A stretch of 64,000 nt of DNA, from NCBI RefSeq assembly GCF_039541575.1, contig NZ_BAABGM010000016.1, positions 62,001 to 126,000 of the forward strand. Reading direction: 5' to 3'. Origin of the DNA: Fodinibacter luteus (GTDB lineage Bacteria; Actinomycetota; Actinomycetes; Actinomycetales; Dermatophilaceae). The position numbers were made by a program, and so were the translations under genes. This document shows positions 45,308-53,372 of the stretch, one piece after another (positions within the stretch are counted from its first letter, which is position 1; each line of letters opens with the position of its first letter). The notes beneath the pieces were generated by a model, which did not search any database, was not told the DNA's origin, and saw only the letters and a program-made list of their open reading frames with translations.

Positions 45308-46465
45308 TCAGTTCCCCCAGCTCGTCGACGCGGCGGTGACCTTGTCGGCCCGGCTGCGGAAGATCCACTTGCCGAGGACCGGGATCGAGACCATGAGCAG
45401 GATGATCGCGAGGAGCAGGTCGACGATCTCCGGCGCGATGCCGGTCGCGAACTGCAGCCCGGGGGCGCCGGTGCGCAGCACGCCGACGAGGAACGCCGCG
45501 GGCAGGGTCGCGAGCGGGTTGGCCCGCGCGAGCAGGGCGATGGTGATGCCGTCGAAGCCGAGGGTGCCGCCGATGGCCGGCTCGAACCGGTGGAGCGTGC
45601 CCCCGGCCTCGAGCGCGCCCGCGAGGCCGGCCAGCCCACCGCCGAGCACCATCGACAGGGCGATGATCCGCTTGATCGAGATGCCGGCGTAGCCGGCGGC
45701 GTGCTTGTTGGCACCCACGGTGTTCAGCCGGAAGCCCAGGGTGGTCTTGGAGAGCATCCACCAGCAGGCGATGGCCAGGGCGACCGCGATGACGAAGCCG
45801 ATCGGGATGCCGGCGACGGCGCCGACGCGCGCCTCCTCGGCGATGAGCTCGGTCTGCGGGATGCCGCTCGTCTTCGACGACTCGGCCTGGAGCGGCCCGG
45901 TGACGAGCCACCACGTGACGCCGGCGGCGATGTAGTTGAGCATGATCGTCGTGATGACCTCGTGGACCCCGCGGGTGGCCTTGAGCACGCCCGCGATCCA
46001 TCCGATGAACGCCCCGGCAGCGATGCCCGCGACCATGCCGGCGAGGGCGCCGACGAAACCGAGGCCACCGAGGGCGTACGCGGCCCACGCGCCGAACATG
46101 GCGCCGAAGATGAGCTGGCCCTGACCACCGATGTTGAACAGGCCGACGCGCAGCGGGATGACGACCGCGAGGCCGGTGAGCACGAGCGGTGCGGTCTTCT
46201 GCAGGGTGCGGGTCAGCCCGCCCTCGACGAGGATGGCCTCACGGATGAGCGTCTCGTAGGCGTACCACGGGTTGACCCCCTGGTAGCGGATGAGCACCGC
46301 CCCGACGAGCAGCGCGATGACGAGGGCCACGACGATGACGACGCCGCTCTGGTGGGTGAGCAGGTACGCCAGCGGCTGCCGGGGCGGGCGCTGGTCGCCC
46401 GACGACGATCCCTCGGGGGGCGGTGGGGCGGCGGCCTGCTCGGCCACCGTGGGTGTCTCGGACAT
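45308..46465 (-). CDS. Nucleoside ABC transporter permease (first)
   Basis: A 385-aa permease with a Pro/Ser-rich cytosolic lead of ~28 residues and about ten helices. Segments VGLFNIGGQGQLIFGAMFGAW, HEVITTIMLNYIA and GFDGITIALLARANPL are diagnostic of NupB/YufP-like subunits. It is preceded by the bmpA gene and a hairpin that may lower its expression relative to the binding protein. Confidence 0.93.
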   Translation of the reverse strand: MSETPTVAEQAAAPPPPEGSSSGDQRPPRQPLAYLLTHQSGVVIVVALVIALLVGAVLIRYQGVNPWYAYETLIREAILVEGGLTRTLQKTAPLVLTGLAVVIPLRVGLFNIGGQGQLIFGAMFGAWAAYALGGLGFVGALAGMVAGIAAGAFIGWIAGVLKATRGVHEVITTIMLNYIAAGVTWWLVTGPLQAESSKTSGIPQTELIAEEARVGAVAGIPIGFVIAVALAIACWWMLSKTTLGFRLNTVGANKHAAGYAGISIKRIIALSMVLGGGLAGLAGALEAGGTLHRFEPAIGGTLGFDGITIALLARANPLATLPAAFLVGVLRTGAPGLQFATGIAPEIVDLLLAIILLMVSIPVLGKWIFRSRADKVTAASTSWGN

Positions 46466-46573
46466 GTGACTCCAATGTCGGTGGGTGCCCCACAGTGTGG
46501 CGTGTCGCGGCCCGGGGGAAAAGGCGCCGCGTCGAGGACGGGGACGGGGACTCGTCGAGGTGGTGGTGACGCG

Positions 46574-46609
46574 CCGGGGGCGGGCACCCGTTCGGATGCC
46601 CGCCCCCGG
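46574..46609 (-). terminator. Hairpin between bmpA and permease genes
   Basis: A perfect 13-bp stem (ccgggggcgggca/tgcccgcccccgg) with a 10-nt loop lies 50 bp past the bmpA stop. It probably terminates part of the transcripts and so favours the binding protein. Confidence 0.75.
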
Positions 46610-46658
46610 TGTCGCGGTGGCTCGGGTCAGGCTCGCGCGCGACCCGCAGTCACTGGTG

Positions 46659-47747
46659 TCAGAGCGTCACGCCGGTCTGCAGCGTTCCGGCCTCCATCTG
46701 CTTGACGACCTCGTCGACCTTGGCCTTGACGTCGGCCGGGACGACGTCCTCGAAGTCGTGGTACGGCGCGAGGCCGGCCTTGCCGAGCGTCTGCAGCTCG
46801 GTGAAGTCGCCGTCCTTGGCCTTGACGCCGATGACGGTCACGCCCTCGGTGATGAGCTTCATCGCGGAGGTGATGAGGCAGGGCTGCGCGGCCGGGACGG
46901 TGTCCCACTGGTCGGTGTCGACGCCGATGCAGAACTTGTCGGTGCCCGCACCGGAGGCCTTGGCGACCTCCTGCAGCGCGCCGTTGCCCGTCTGGCCACC
47001 GGCGCCGAAGATGATGTCCGCGCCCTGGGCGAGCTGCTTCTTGGCCTCGCCGGCACCCCACACCGGGTCGGTGAACGCGTTGTCGGCGGCGGGGTGGTAG
47101 ACGGTGGAGACGGTGACGGCCGGGTTGGCGGCCTTGGCGCCCGCCTCGAAGCCCTTCGCGAACTTCTGCACCGGCGGGATCTCCAGACCGAGCACCTGGC
47201 CGAGCTTGTTCGTCTTGGTCATCAGGCCCGCGAGGTAGCCGGCGCCGTAGCCCGCCTGGTCCTCGGGGAAGATCAGCCCGGTGAGGTTCTTCACGGTGAC
47301 CGTCTTGGCGTCGTAGGCCTGGTCGACGCCGATGAAACGGGTCTCGGGGCTCGCGGTCGCCGCGGCGACGGTCGCGTCGGTCATGAGGAAGCCGACGGTG
47401 ACGACCGCGTCGTACTTCTTGTTGGTGAACTGAGCCATGTTCGCCGCGTAGTCCTTGGCGTCCTGGGTCTCGACGTACTTGTAGAAGCCGTTGGCCTCCT
47501 TGGCCGCGGCCATGGCGCCCTCGTGGGCGGACTGGTTGAACGACTTGTCGTCGACCTTGCCGGTGTCGGTGACGAGGCCGATGCAGAAGACCTCTGCGTC
47601 AGCGCAGTTGCTGTCGTCGGTGGGCGCACCTGCAGCAGCGGAGCCGGTGGCGTCGGGGGTGTCGGTGTTGCCGGTGCTGCCGCCACAGCCGGCCAGGGCC
47701 AGGGCGAGCGCCGCGGGCGCTGCGACGAGGTAACGCGTGGACTTCAT
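46659..47747 (-). CDS. BmpA-family nucleoside-binding lipoprotein
   Basis: The substrate-binding protein of the transporter, anchored by lipid at Cys21 (lipobox LALAGC). The 362-aa protein shows the BMP/PnrA segments GLVTDTGKVDDKSFNQSAHEG, FIGVDQAYD and GLIFPEDQAGYGAGYLAG. Start MKSTRYLVAAPAAL with aggag before it. PnrA-type proteins bind purine nucleosides, which fits the methylthioadenosine salvage genes upstream on the same strand. The upstream region carries TAGCAT as a possible -10 and a gtggg/cccac palindrome. Confidence 0.93.
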   Translation of the reverse strand: MKSTRYLVAAPAALALALAGCGGSTGNTDTPDATGSAAAGAPTDDSNCADAEVFCIGLVTDTGKVDDKSFNQSAHEGAMAAAKEANGFYKYVETQDAKDYAANMAQFTNKKYDAVVTVGFLMTDATVAAATASPETRFIGVDQAYDAKTVTVKNLTGLIFPEDQAGYGAGYLAGLMTKTNKLGQVLGLEIPPVQKFAKGFEAGAKAANPAVTVSTVYHPAADNAFTDPVWGAGEAKKQLAQGADIIFGAGGQTGNGALQEVAKASGAGTDKFCIGVDTDQWDTVPAAQPCLITSAMKLITEGVTVIGVKAKDGDFTELQTLGKAGLAPYHDFEDVVPADVKAKVDEVVKQMEAGTLQTGVTL

Positions 47748-47894
47748 GGAGGTTCTCCTCGGAGATGGGTTCAGACGTGCAGATGCTACGTCGTGGGCCG
47801 TGTCCCACGGGCAGACCCCCGAGTGTCGTTGCCCTGTTGTTACCTCGCCAGAGGGGGGTGGTGACGAGATACACACGCCGGTACTGGCGAGAAG

Positions 47895-48647
47895 TCACCA
47901 TGCGGGGGAGGCGGACCATCCGGCGTCGACGCTGACCGTGGTGCCCGTGATGCCGGATGCTGCCCCTGAGGCGAGGAACGCCACCGTGGCGGCGACCTCC
48001 CCGGCGGTCACCGGGCGCCCGAGCGCGCTGGCCCGGCGCCACCGCTCGACGCCGTCCGGCCAGGCCTGCTCCAGGCCCTCGCGCGCGACGAGCCCGGGTG
48101 CCACCGCCACCACCCGGATGCCGCGGCGACCCAGCGCGGATGCCGCGGCGGCGGCGAGGTGGTGCAGCGCCGCCTTCGCGACGGCATACGGGGTGTGCCC
48201 GTGGGCCGGCCGGAAGCCCTCGACGGAGCCGATGACGACGACGACCCCCCCGGGGCCGAGGCGCGCCGCGGCCCGGTGCAGCAGGGCGGTCGTCGGGCGC
48301 AGTCCGGCCCGGTGGTAGGCGTCCCACGCGGCGGTGTCGAGGTCGTCCCACGCGACGACCTGCTGGGGGAAGGCGTTGAGCACGACGACGTCGGGCACGC
48401 CGACCCCGGCGGCGCACGCGTCGAGGAGCGCGTCGCAGGCGGCGTCGAGCGCCTCGGCGCGCACGACGTCGAGGTCCGCGTGCAGCGAGACGGCGAGCTG
48501 CCCGGCATCCTCGACGGCCGCGACGGTGGCTGCCGCCCCCTCGACGTCGCCGCGGTAGTGGACGCCGACGTCGTGGCCGGCGTCGGCGAGCGCGACGGCG
48601 ACGGCCCGGCCGAGGCCACCGCTCGCGCCCGTGACGAGCGCCGTCAC
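47895..48647 (-). CDS. SDR-family oxidoreductase
   Basis: A 250-aa short-chain dehydrogenase. Rossmann motif TGASGGLGRAVAVALA; catalytic Ser in VVIGSVEGF and YxxxK in TPYAVAKAALHHL; a typical C-terminal GITGTTVSVDAGWS. Related to FabG-like reductases and pteridine reductases; the substrate is unknown. The GTG at 48647 overlaps the stop of the cupin gene, so it belongs to the salvage operon by position only. Confidence 0.87.
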   Translation of the reverse strand: MTALVTGASGGLGRAVAVALADAGHDVGVHYRGDVEGAAATVAAVEDAGQLAVSLHADLDVVRAEALDAACDALLDACAAGVGVPDVVVLNAFPQQVVAWDDLDTAAWDAYHRAGLRPTTALLHRAAARLGPGGVVVVIGSVEGFRPAHGHTPYAVAKAALHHLAAAAASALGRRGIRVVAVAPGLVAREGLEQAWPDGVERWRRASALGRPVTAGEVAATVAFLASGAASGITGTTVSVDAGWSASPAW

Positions 48648-49111
48648 CGCATCCGCCCGACCGGCTCGTCGCGGGTCAGCGCGGTGATCTCCGTGGCGTA
48701 CGACGGGTAGCGCTCGACGAGCTCGGCCCGGTCGCCGAGCTCGAAGTGCTCGGGGCGGAAGGCGGGGGCGCACCAGCAGGACAGGAGGGTCCACTCGCCG
48801 AGCGTCGACGCGCCCATCCACGTGCCGTGGCGCACGAGGAACTGGCTCGACTGCGGGCCGACGTAGTTGAGCACGCCGGTTCCGCCACGGCGCAGGCGCA
48901 GCAGCGCCGCCGGGGCGCCCGCCAGCCACTGCCAGCCCTCGTCGACGGCGAGCCGGTGCATCGCCGAGAAGCCGTCGGGGCGGTCGGTGAGCAGCACCGT
49001 GATCGCGTTGAGGCCCTGGGTGCGCGGGCCCGCGACGAACCACGCACCCTCCTCCGGGATCGGAGTCATCGCGAGCCGCTCGATGACCTGCTCCGCGCTC
49101 TCCGCCGTCAT
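48644..49111 (-). CDS. Cupin-domain protein (DUF985-like)
   Basis: A 155-aa single-domain cupin resembling the DUF985/RmlC-like group (segments FSAMHRLAVDEGWQWLAGAP, FLVRHGTWMGAS, LLSCWCAPAFRPEHFEL). Members bind metals or small ligands; no function is known for this one. It is sandwiched between the deaminase (ATGA overlap) and the SDR (overlap), suggesting a role in the same salvage or detoxification pathway. Confidence 0.8.
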   Translation of the reverse strand: MTAESAEQVIERLAMTPIPEEGAWFVAGPRTQGLNAITVLLTDRPDGFSAMHRLAVDEGWQWLAGAPAALLRLRRGGTGVLNYVGPQSSQFLVRHGTWMGASTLGEWTLLSCWCAPAFRPEHFELGDRAELVERYPSYATEITALTRDEPVGRMR

Positions 49112-50673
49112 GCACCCTCCACGGCGGCGAGCGCGACGTCGCCCCGGGCCCGCGCCCGGGCAAGGAGGTCGGCCGTGTCGACCCGCGTGCTCCGGCGGTC
49201 GCGGACGACCGGCTCGCCGTCGACGAGGACGTCGGTGACGTCCCCCCGGCCGGCGGCGAAGACGAGGAGCGCGGCCACGTCGTGCACGGGGGTCAGGTGG
49301 GGCGCGGCGAGGTCGAGCAGCACGAGGTCGGCCCGCTTGCCCACCTCGACCGACCCGAGCTCGTCGCCGAGCCCGAGCGCGCGGGCCCCCTCGATCGTCG
49401 CGGCCCGCAGCACGTCGTGCGCGCTCGCGACGTCCGGGCGCCCGCTCGTGAGCCGGGCCAGGAGTGCCGCCTGGCGCATCGCCCGCCACATGTCGAGGTC
49501 GTTCGAGCTCGAGCAGCCGTCGGTGCCGAGGCCGAGGCGAACTCCGCTGGCCCGCACCGTCTCCCACGCCAGGGCTCCGCTCGCGAGCTTGAGGTTCGAG
49601 CCCGGGCAGTGCCCGACCGCCGCCCCGGACGCGGCGAGCACGTCGCGGTCGCCGGCGGTCAGGTGGACACCGTGGCCCACGACGAGCGGCAGGTCGGGCT
49701 CGACCCACCCCGAGCGCGCGAGCAGCTCGGTCGGGGTGGCGTCGTAGCGCTCGCGGATGCCGGCGTTCTCGGCCTCGTTCTCCGACACGTGCGTCGTGAG
49801 GATGCCGGGTCGGTCGCCCTCGGCGAGCAGCTCGCGCAGCGTGCCCACCACGTCGGCGAACCCCTCGGGGCGGCACGTGTACGTCGCGTGCGGCATCGCG
49901 GCGACCGGCACCGCGGGGCCGCCGATCTCGTCGAGCAGCCCGGGCCAAGCGCGCATCGCGGCGAGGCGCTCGGCCCACGCGAGGCCGTCCGGGCCGGGGC
50001 CGTCGAAGAAGACCGGGCCGATGACGTGCCGGCTGCCGGCTGCGACGGCGCCCCGGTGGGCGGCCTCGTGGTGGAAGTACATGTCGAGCTGGGTCGTGCA
50101 CCCGCCGAGGAGGGACTCGAGGGCGCCGAGGGTGGCGCCGAGCTCGACGGTCTCCGGGTCCATGACCGCACCCTCGGCCGCCCACACGCGGGTCAGGAAG
50201 CCCTGGAGATCGACGTCCTCGGCCAGGCCGCGCAGGAGGGTCATGGGGAGGTGGGTGTGCAGGTTGACCAGCCCCGGCATCACCAGCTTGCCTCGGGCGT
50301 CGATGACGACCACGTCCGCGGGGGCGCCCTCGACGTCGCCTCCGGCTGCGCCGGGTTCGGGGGGCGGCCGCAGCCCATCCGCACGCTCGCCCGCTGTGCG
50401 GACTCCCGTGCTCCCGCCAGACCCAGCCGGCGGCCGCCCCGCCGAACCCGGCTCCGCCTCCGGCTCGGGTCCGCGGCCACCCGCCGGCGTCGCGACCGCC
50501 TCCGGCACTGGTGGCCCGGCCAGCGGGCGCCCCGCCCCCGGCTGTCCTGCTTCGCGCGTCGTGATGGCGGTGATGCGGCCGTCGTCGATGGTGATGGTCG
50601 CGTCGGTGAGGACGCGGTCGTGCTCGTCGACGGTGACGAGGTAGGTGGCGTTGGTGATGACGACGCGGGTCAT
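49108..50673 (-). CDS. mtaD: Amidohydrolase, probable 5-methylthioadenosine/S-adenosylhomocysteine deaminase
   Basis: A metal-dependent deaminase of 521 aa. Active-site motifs are NLHTHLPMTLLRG (H139, H141), HGVHLT and GTDGCSSSNDLDMW. The family converts methylthioadenosine to methylthioinosine and SAH to SIH, or acts on other purines. The phosphorylase encoded just upstream accepts such a product, supporting the call. Residues 41-118 form an unusual Pro/Gly/Glu-rich insert between two beta strands of the N-terminal composite domain, absent from typical members. ATGA overlaps at both ends. Confidence 0.87.
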   Translation of the reverse strand: MTRVVITNATYLVTVDEHDRVLTDATITIDDGRITAITTREAGQPGAGRPLAGPPVPEAVATPAGGRGPEPEAEPGSAGRPPAGSGGSTGVRTAGERADGLRPPPEPGAAGGDVEGAPADVVVIDARGKLVMPGLVNLHTHLPMTLLRGLAEDVDLQGFLTRVWAAEGAVMDPETVELGATLGALESLLGGCTTQLDMYFHHEAAHRGAVAAGSRHVIGPVFFDGPGPDGLAWAERLAAMRAWPGLLDEIGGPAVPVAAMPHATYTCRPEGFADVVGTLRELLAEGDRPGILTTHVSENEAENAGIRERYDATPTELLARSGWVEPDLPLVVGHGVHLTAGDRDVLAASGAAVGHCPGSNLKLASGALAWETVRASGVRLGLGTDGCSSSNDLDMWRAMRQAALLARLTSGRPDVASAHDVLRAATIEGARALGLGDELGSVEVGKRADLVLLDLAAPHLTPVHDVAALLVFAAGRGDVTDVLVDGEPVVRDRRSTRVDTADLLARARARGDVALAAVEGA

Positions 50674-51467
50674 GCGAAGGGCTCGGTGGGGTCGGGGTCG
50701 GTGGGGTCGGGGAAGGTCGCGCGGGTGTGGACGAGCTCGTCGAGGATCTCGAGGACGGCGGCGGAGGAGGTGCGCAGGACGGCGTTGATCTCGTCCATCG
50801 TGATGGGCTCGTCGGAGTCGCCGACCCCGGACGCGGGGTTGACGACGAGCGAGATCGCGGCGTAGCGCAGGCCCGCCTCGAGGGCGAGCGTCACCTCGGG
50901 GACACCGGTCATGCCCGCGACGTCGGCGCCCGCGAGGCGGGCGAGCCGGACCTCGGCGCGGGTCTCGAACCGGGGCCCCTCGAAGCACGCGTAGACCCCG
51001 CCGTCCCGCACCGGGCGGCCGGCGGTTGAGGCGGCATCCAGGATCTCGCGCCGGATCGCCGGGTGGTACGGCTCGACGACGTCGGTGTGCACGACCCCCT
51101 CGGGCCCGGAGCCGTCGAAGAAGGTGACCGGCCGCTGCCGCGTCAGGTCGAGGAAGTCGTCGAGGCAGAGCAGGTCGCCGGGGCGCAGGTCGGGGTCGAT
51201 GGAGCCGGTGACGTTGACGGCGACGACGTCGCGGACCCCGAGGTCGGCGAGGGCGCGGATGTTGGCGCGGTAGTTGACGAGGTGCGGCGGGACCGAGTGC
51301 CCGGCACCGTGGCGGGTCAGGAAGACGACCGGGATGCCGTGCCACGTGCCCCGCACGACGCGGGCGTCGCCGAACGCGGTCGGCACCGTGTGCTCCGCCG
51401 GGTCCACGAGCGCCCCGAGGTCGTAGAAGCCGGTGCCGGCGATGAGGCCGAGGGGCGCGCGGGTCAT
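50670..51467 (-). CDS. Methylthioinosine/methylthioadenosine phosphorylase (PNP family)
   Basis: A 265-aa purine nucleoside phosphorylase of the MTAP/MTIP type. Segments LIAGTGFYDLGAL, PHLVNYRANIRAL, VNVTGSIDPDLRPGDL, YACFEGPRFETRAEV and GMTGVPEVTLALEAGL are diagnostic. With the deaminase next to it, the likely substrate is methylthioinosine, giving hypoxanthine and methylthioribose 1-phosphate; MTA itself or other nucleosides are alternatives. First gene of the minus-strand salvage set. Confidence 0.88.
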   Translation of the reverse strand: MTRAPLGLIAGTGFYDLGALVDPAEHTVPTAFGDARVVRGTWHGIPVVFLTRHGAGHSVPPHLVNYRANIRALADLGVRDVVAVNVTGSIDPDLRPGDLLCLDDFLDLTRQRPVTFFDGSGPEGVVHTDVVEPYHPAIRREILDAASTAGRPVRDGGVYACFEGPRFETRAEVRLARLAGADVAGMTGVPEVTLALEAGLRYAAISLVVNPASGVGDSDEPITMDEINAVLRTSSAAVLEILDELVHTRATFPDPTDPDPTEPFA

Positions 51468-51493
51468 GACCCGGCAGGCTACCGGGACGAGCG

Positions 51494-51640
51494 CCCCCGC
51501 GGAGTCAGGTGCACCCCGCCCACTCAGGGCCGTGCACGCCCCTGAGTGGGCGGGGTGCACCTGAGTCCGCGGGGGGTGGTGGGGTGCTCCTGACTCCGCG
51601 GGGGGGTGGGGGTGTTGCGCCTGAGCCCGCGGGGGGTGAC
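51494..51640. repeat. Palindromic repeat family B, copy B2 (35-bp arms)
   Basis: Left arm 51494-51528 and right arm 51541-51575 are complementary at 34 of 35 positions around a 12-nt loop. Two further partial arms (ctgactccgcggggg and ctgagcccgcgggg) follow to ~51640. It lies between divergent genes. Confidence 0.95.
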
Positions 51641-51684
51641 GGCTGCCGGACGCGGACCCGCCGGCACCACGCCCCGGTGGCAGG

Positions 51685-53229
51685 ATGCGAGGCATGGGTG
51701 GACGCGTGGCGATCGCGGCGACCGGGCCGGTCTCCCTCGCGGCCGGGCGAGAGGTCGCGCTGGCCGGCGGCAACGCCGTCGACGTCGCCGTCGCCGCGGC
51801 GATGACGGCGATGAGCACCGAGCCGGGCATCGTCTCCCTCGCCGGCGGGGCCTACGTGTCGGTCTGGCCCGCCGCGGGCGACCCCGTCGTGCTCGACGGC
51901 AACGTCGAGATGCCGGGACGCGGGCTGCCGGCCGAGCGCTTCGGCGCCGGGGTGCACGAGGTGACGACCGACTACGGCGGAGGTGTCACCCTGTTCGCCG
52001 GCCACGGCTCGGTCGCGACCCCGGGCGCCGTCGTCGCGTGCGAGCTCGCCGTCGAGGAGCTCGGCACGGTGCCGTGGGCCGACGTCGTCGCCCCCGCGGC
52101 CCGCGCCTGCAGCGACGGGTTCGTCGTCGGTGGCGCCGCCGCGAAGTACCTGTCGCACACCGCCCGCTCCCTGTTCGGCGAGGACCCGGAGGCGTTCCGC
52201 GTCGTGACGCGCGACGACGGCTCGCCGGTCGTGGCCGGTGACGTCATGACGAACCACCTCCTCGCCGACGTGCTCGACCTCGTGGCCCGCGAGGGCGCCT
52301 CGGTGCTGACGACGGGGCAGGTCGGGCGGGCGATGGTCGACGACATGGCGGCGCACGGGGGCCTCATCACCCACCGCGACCTCGCCGAGTACACCCCGCT
52401 CGTGCGGCCGCCCGTGCGCCGCACCGTCGGGGACTGGGACCTCGCGGTCAACCCTCCGCCGTCGGTCGGAGGGCCGATGCTCGCCGTCATGCTCGGGGAG
52501 ATGGGCCGCCGTGGGTACTGGCACTGGCCGGACATCATCGAGATCCAGCGCGCGGTGCTCGCCTACCGCCGCTCGGTGCACGACCTCGCCCCCGACCTCG
52601 ACGCGGCCGGCCACGAGCTGCTCCTCACCGTCGACCGGCACGGGCTCGCAGGGCTCCCGACGAGCTCGAGCACCGCGAACGTCTCCGTCGTCGACTCCGA
52701 CGGCACCGCCTGCGCCGTCACGATGTCGAGCGGCTACGGCGCCGGGATCACGGTCCCCGGCACCGGGATGCTGCTCAACAACGCCCTCGGTGAGCCCGAG
52801 CTCAACCGGCTGGGGCTGCACCGCCTCGTGCCCGGCATCCGGCTGGCCTCGAACATGGCACCCACGACGGGCCGCACCCGCGACGGTCGGGTGCTCGCGA
52901 TCGGCTCACCGGGGGCTGACCGCATCACGACCGCCCTCATGCAGGTGCTCGCCCAGGGCTGCCTCCACGGCGCCGACCTGCGGCACGCCATCGAGGCGCC
53001 GCGGCTGCACGTGCGGTTCGACGACGACGGCACGGTCGTCGTCGAGCACGAGAGCGACGAGCGCATCGCCCTCGCGGTGCGCGAGGCGGGGCTGCGCGGG
53101 TCCGACCAGGGCACCCACCAGATGTACTTCGGCGGGGTGGGCGCGGCGTACCGCCGCGAGGACGGCCGGCTCGAGGCCGCCGGGGACCCACGGCGCGAGG
53201 CGGCGGTCGAGGTCGTCGCCGTGGCGTGA
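51685..53229 (+). CDS. Gamma-glutamyltransferase-family Ntn hydrolase
   Basis: A 514-aa GGT-family protein normally self-cleaved before a nucleophilic Thr. N-terminal signature GGNAVDVAVAAAMTAMSTEPG. The cleavage region is SSSTANVSVVDSDGTACAVTMSS; aligned to the classic TTHYSVVD, the catalytic Thr (residue 330) is kept but the next two residues are Ala and Asn. The substrate site GPMLAVML and GSPGADRITTALMQVL are present. No signal peptide is seen, so it may be cytoplasmic. An ATG at 51694 is an alternative start. Substrate uncertain. Confidence 0.88.
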   Translation: MRGMGGRVAIAATGPVSLAAGREVALAGGNAVDVAVAAAMTAMSTEPGIVSLAGGAYVSVWPAAGDPVVLDGNVEMPGRGLPAERFGAGVHEVTTDYGGGVTLFAGHGSVATPGAVVACELAVEELGTVPWADVVAPAARACSDGFVVGGAAAKYLSHTARSLFGEDPEAFRVVTRDDGSPVVAGDVMTNHLLADVLDLVAREGASVLTTGQVGRAMVDDMAAHGGLITHRDLAEYTPLVRPPVRRTVGDWDLAVNPPPSVGGPMLAVMLGEMGRRGYWHWPDIIEIQRAVLAYRRSVHDLAPDLDAAGHELLLTVDRHGLAGLPTSSSTANVSVVDSDGTACAVTMSSGYGAGITVPGTGMLLNNALGEPELNRLGLHRLVPGIRLASNMAPTTGRTRDGRVLAIGSPGADRITTALMQVLAQGCLHGADLRHAIEAPRLHVRFDDDGTVVVEHESDERIALAVREAGLRGSDQGTHQMYFGGVGAAYRREDGRLEAAGDPRREAAVEVVAVA

Positions 53230-53372
53230 GTTCGCCTGTGCGCGAAAGGTAAAGGATTGGTCAGGAACGCGCCCGGATGGCCCTGATCGGTTGTGGGCCG
53301 TGATCCACTGTCCCGGCGCACCGCCCGATCGGGCCGGGCGCGTCCTCCACCCTCGTTCGGACAGGATCCGCG

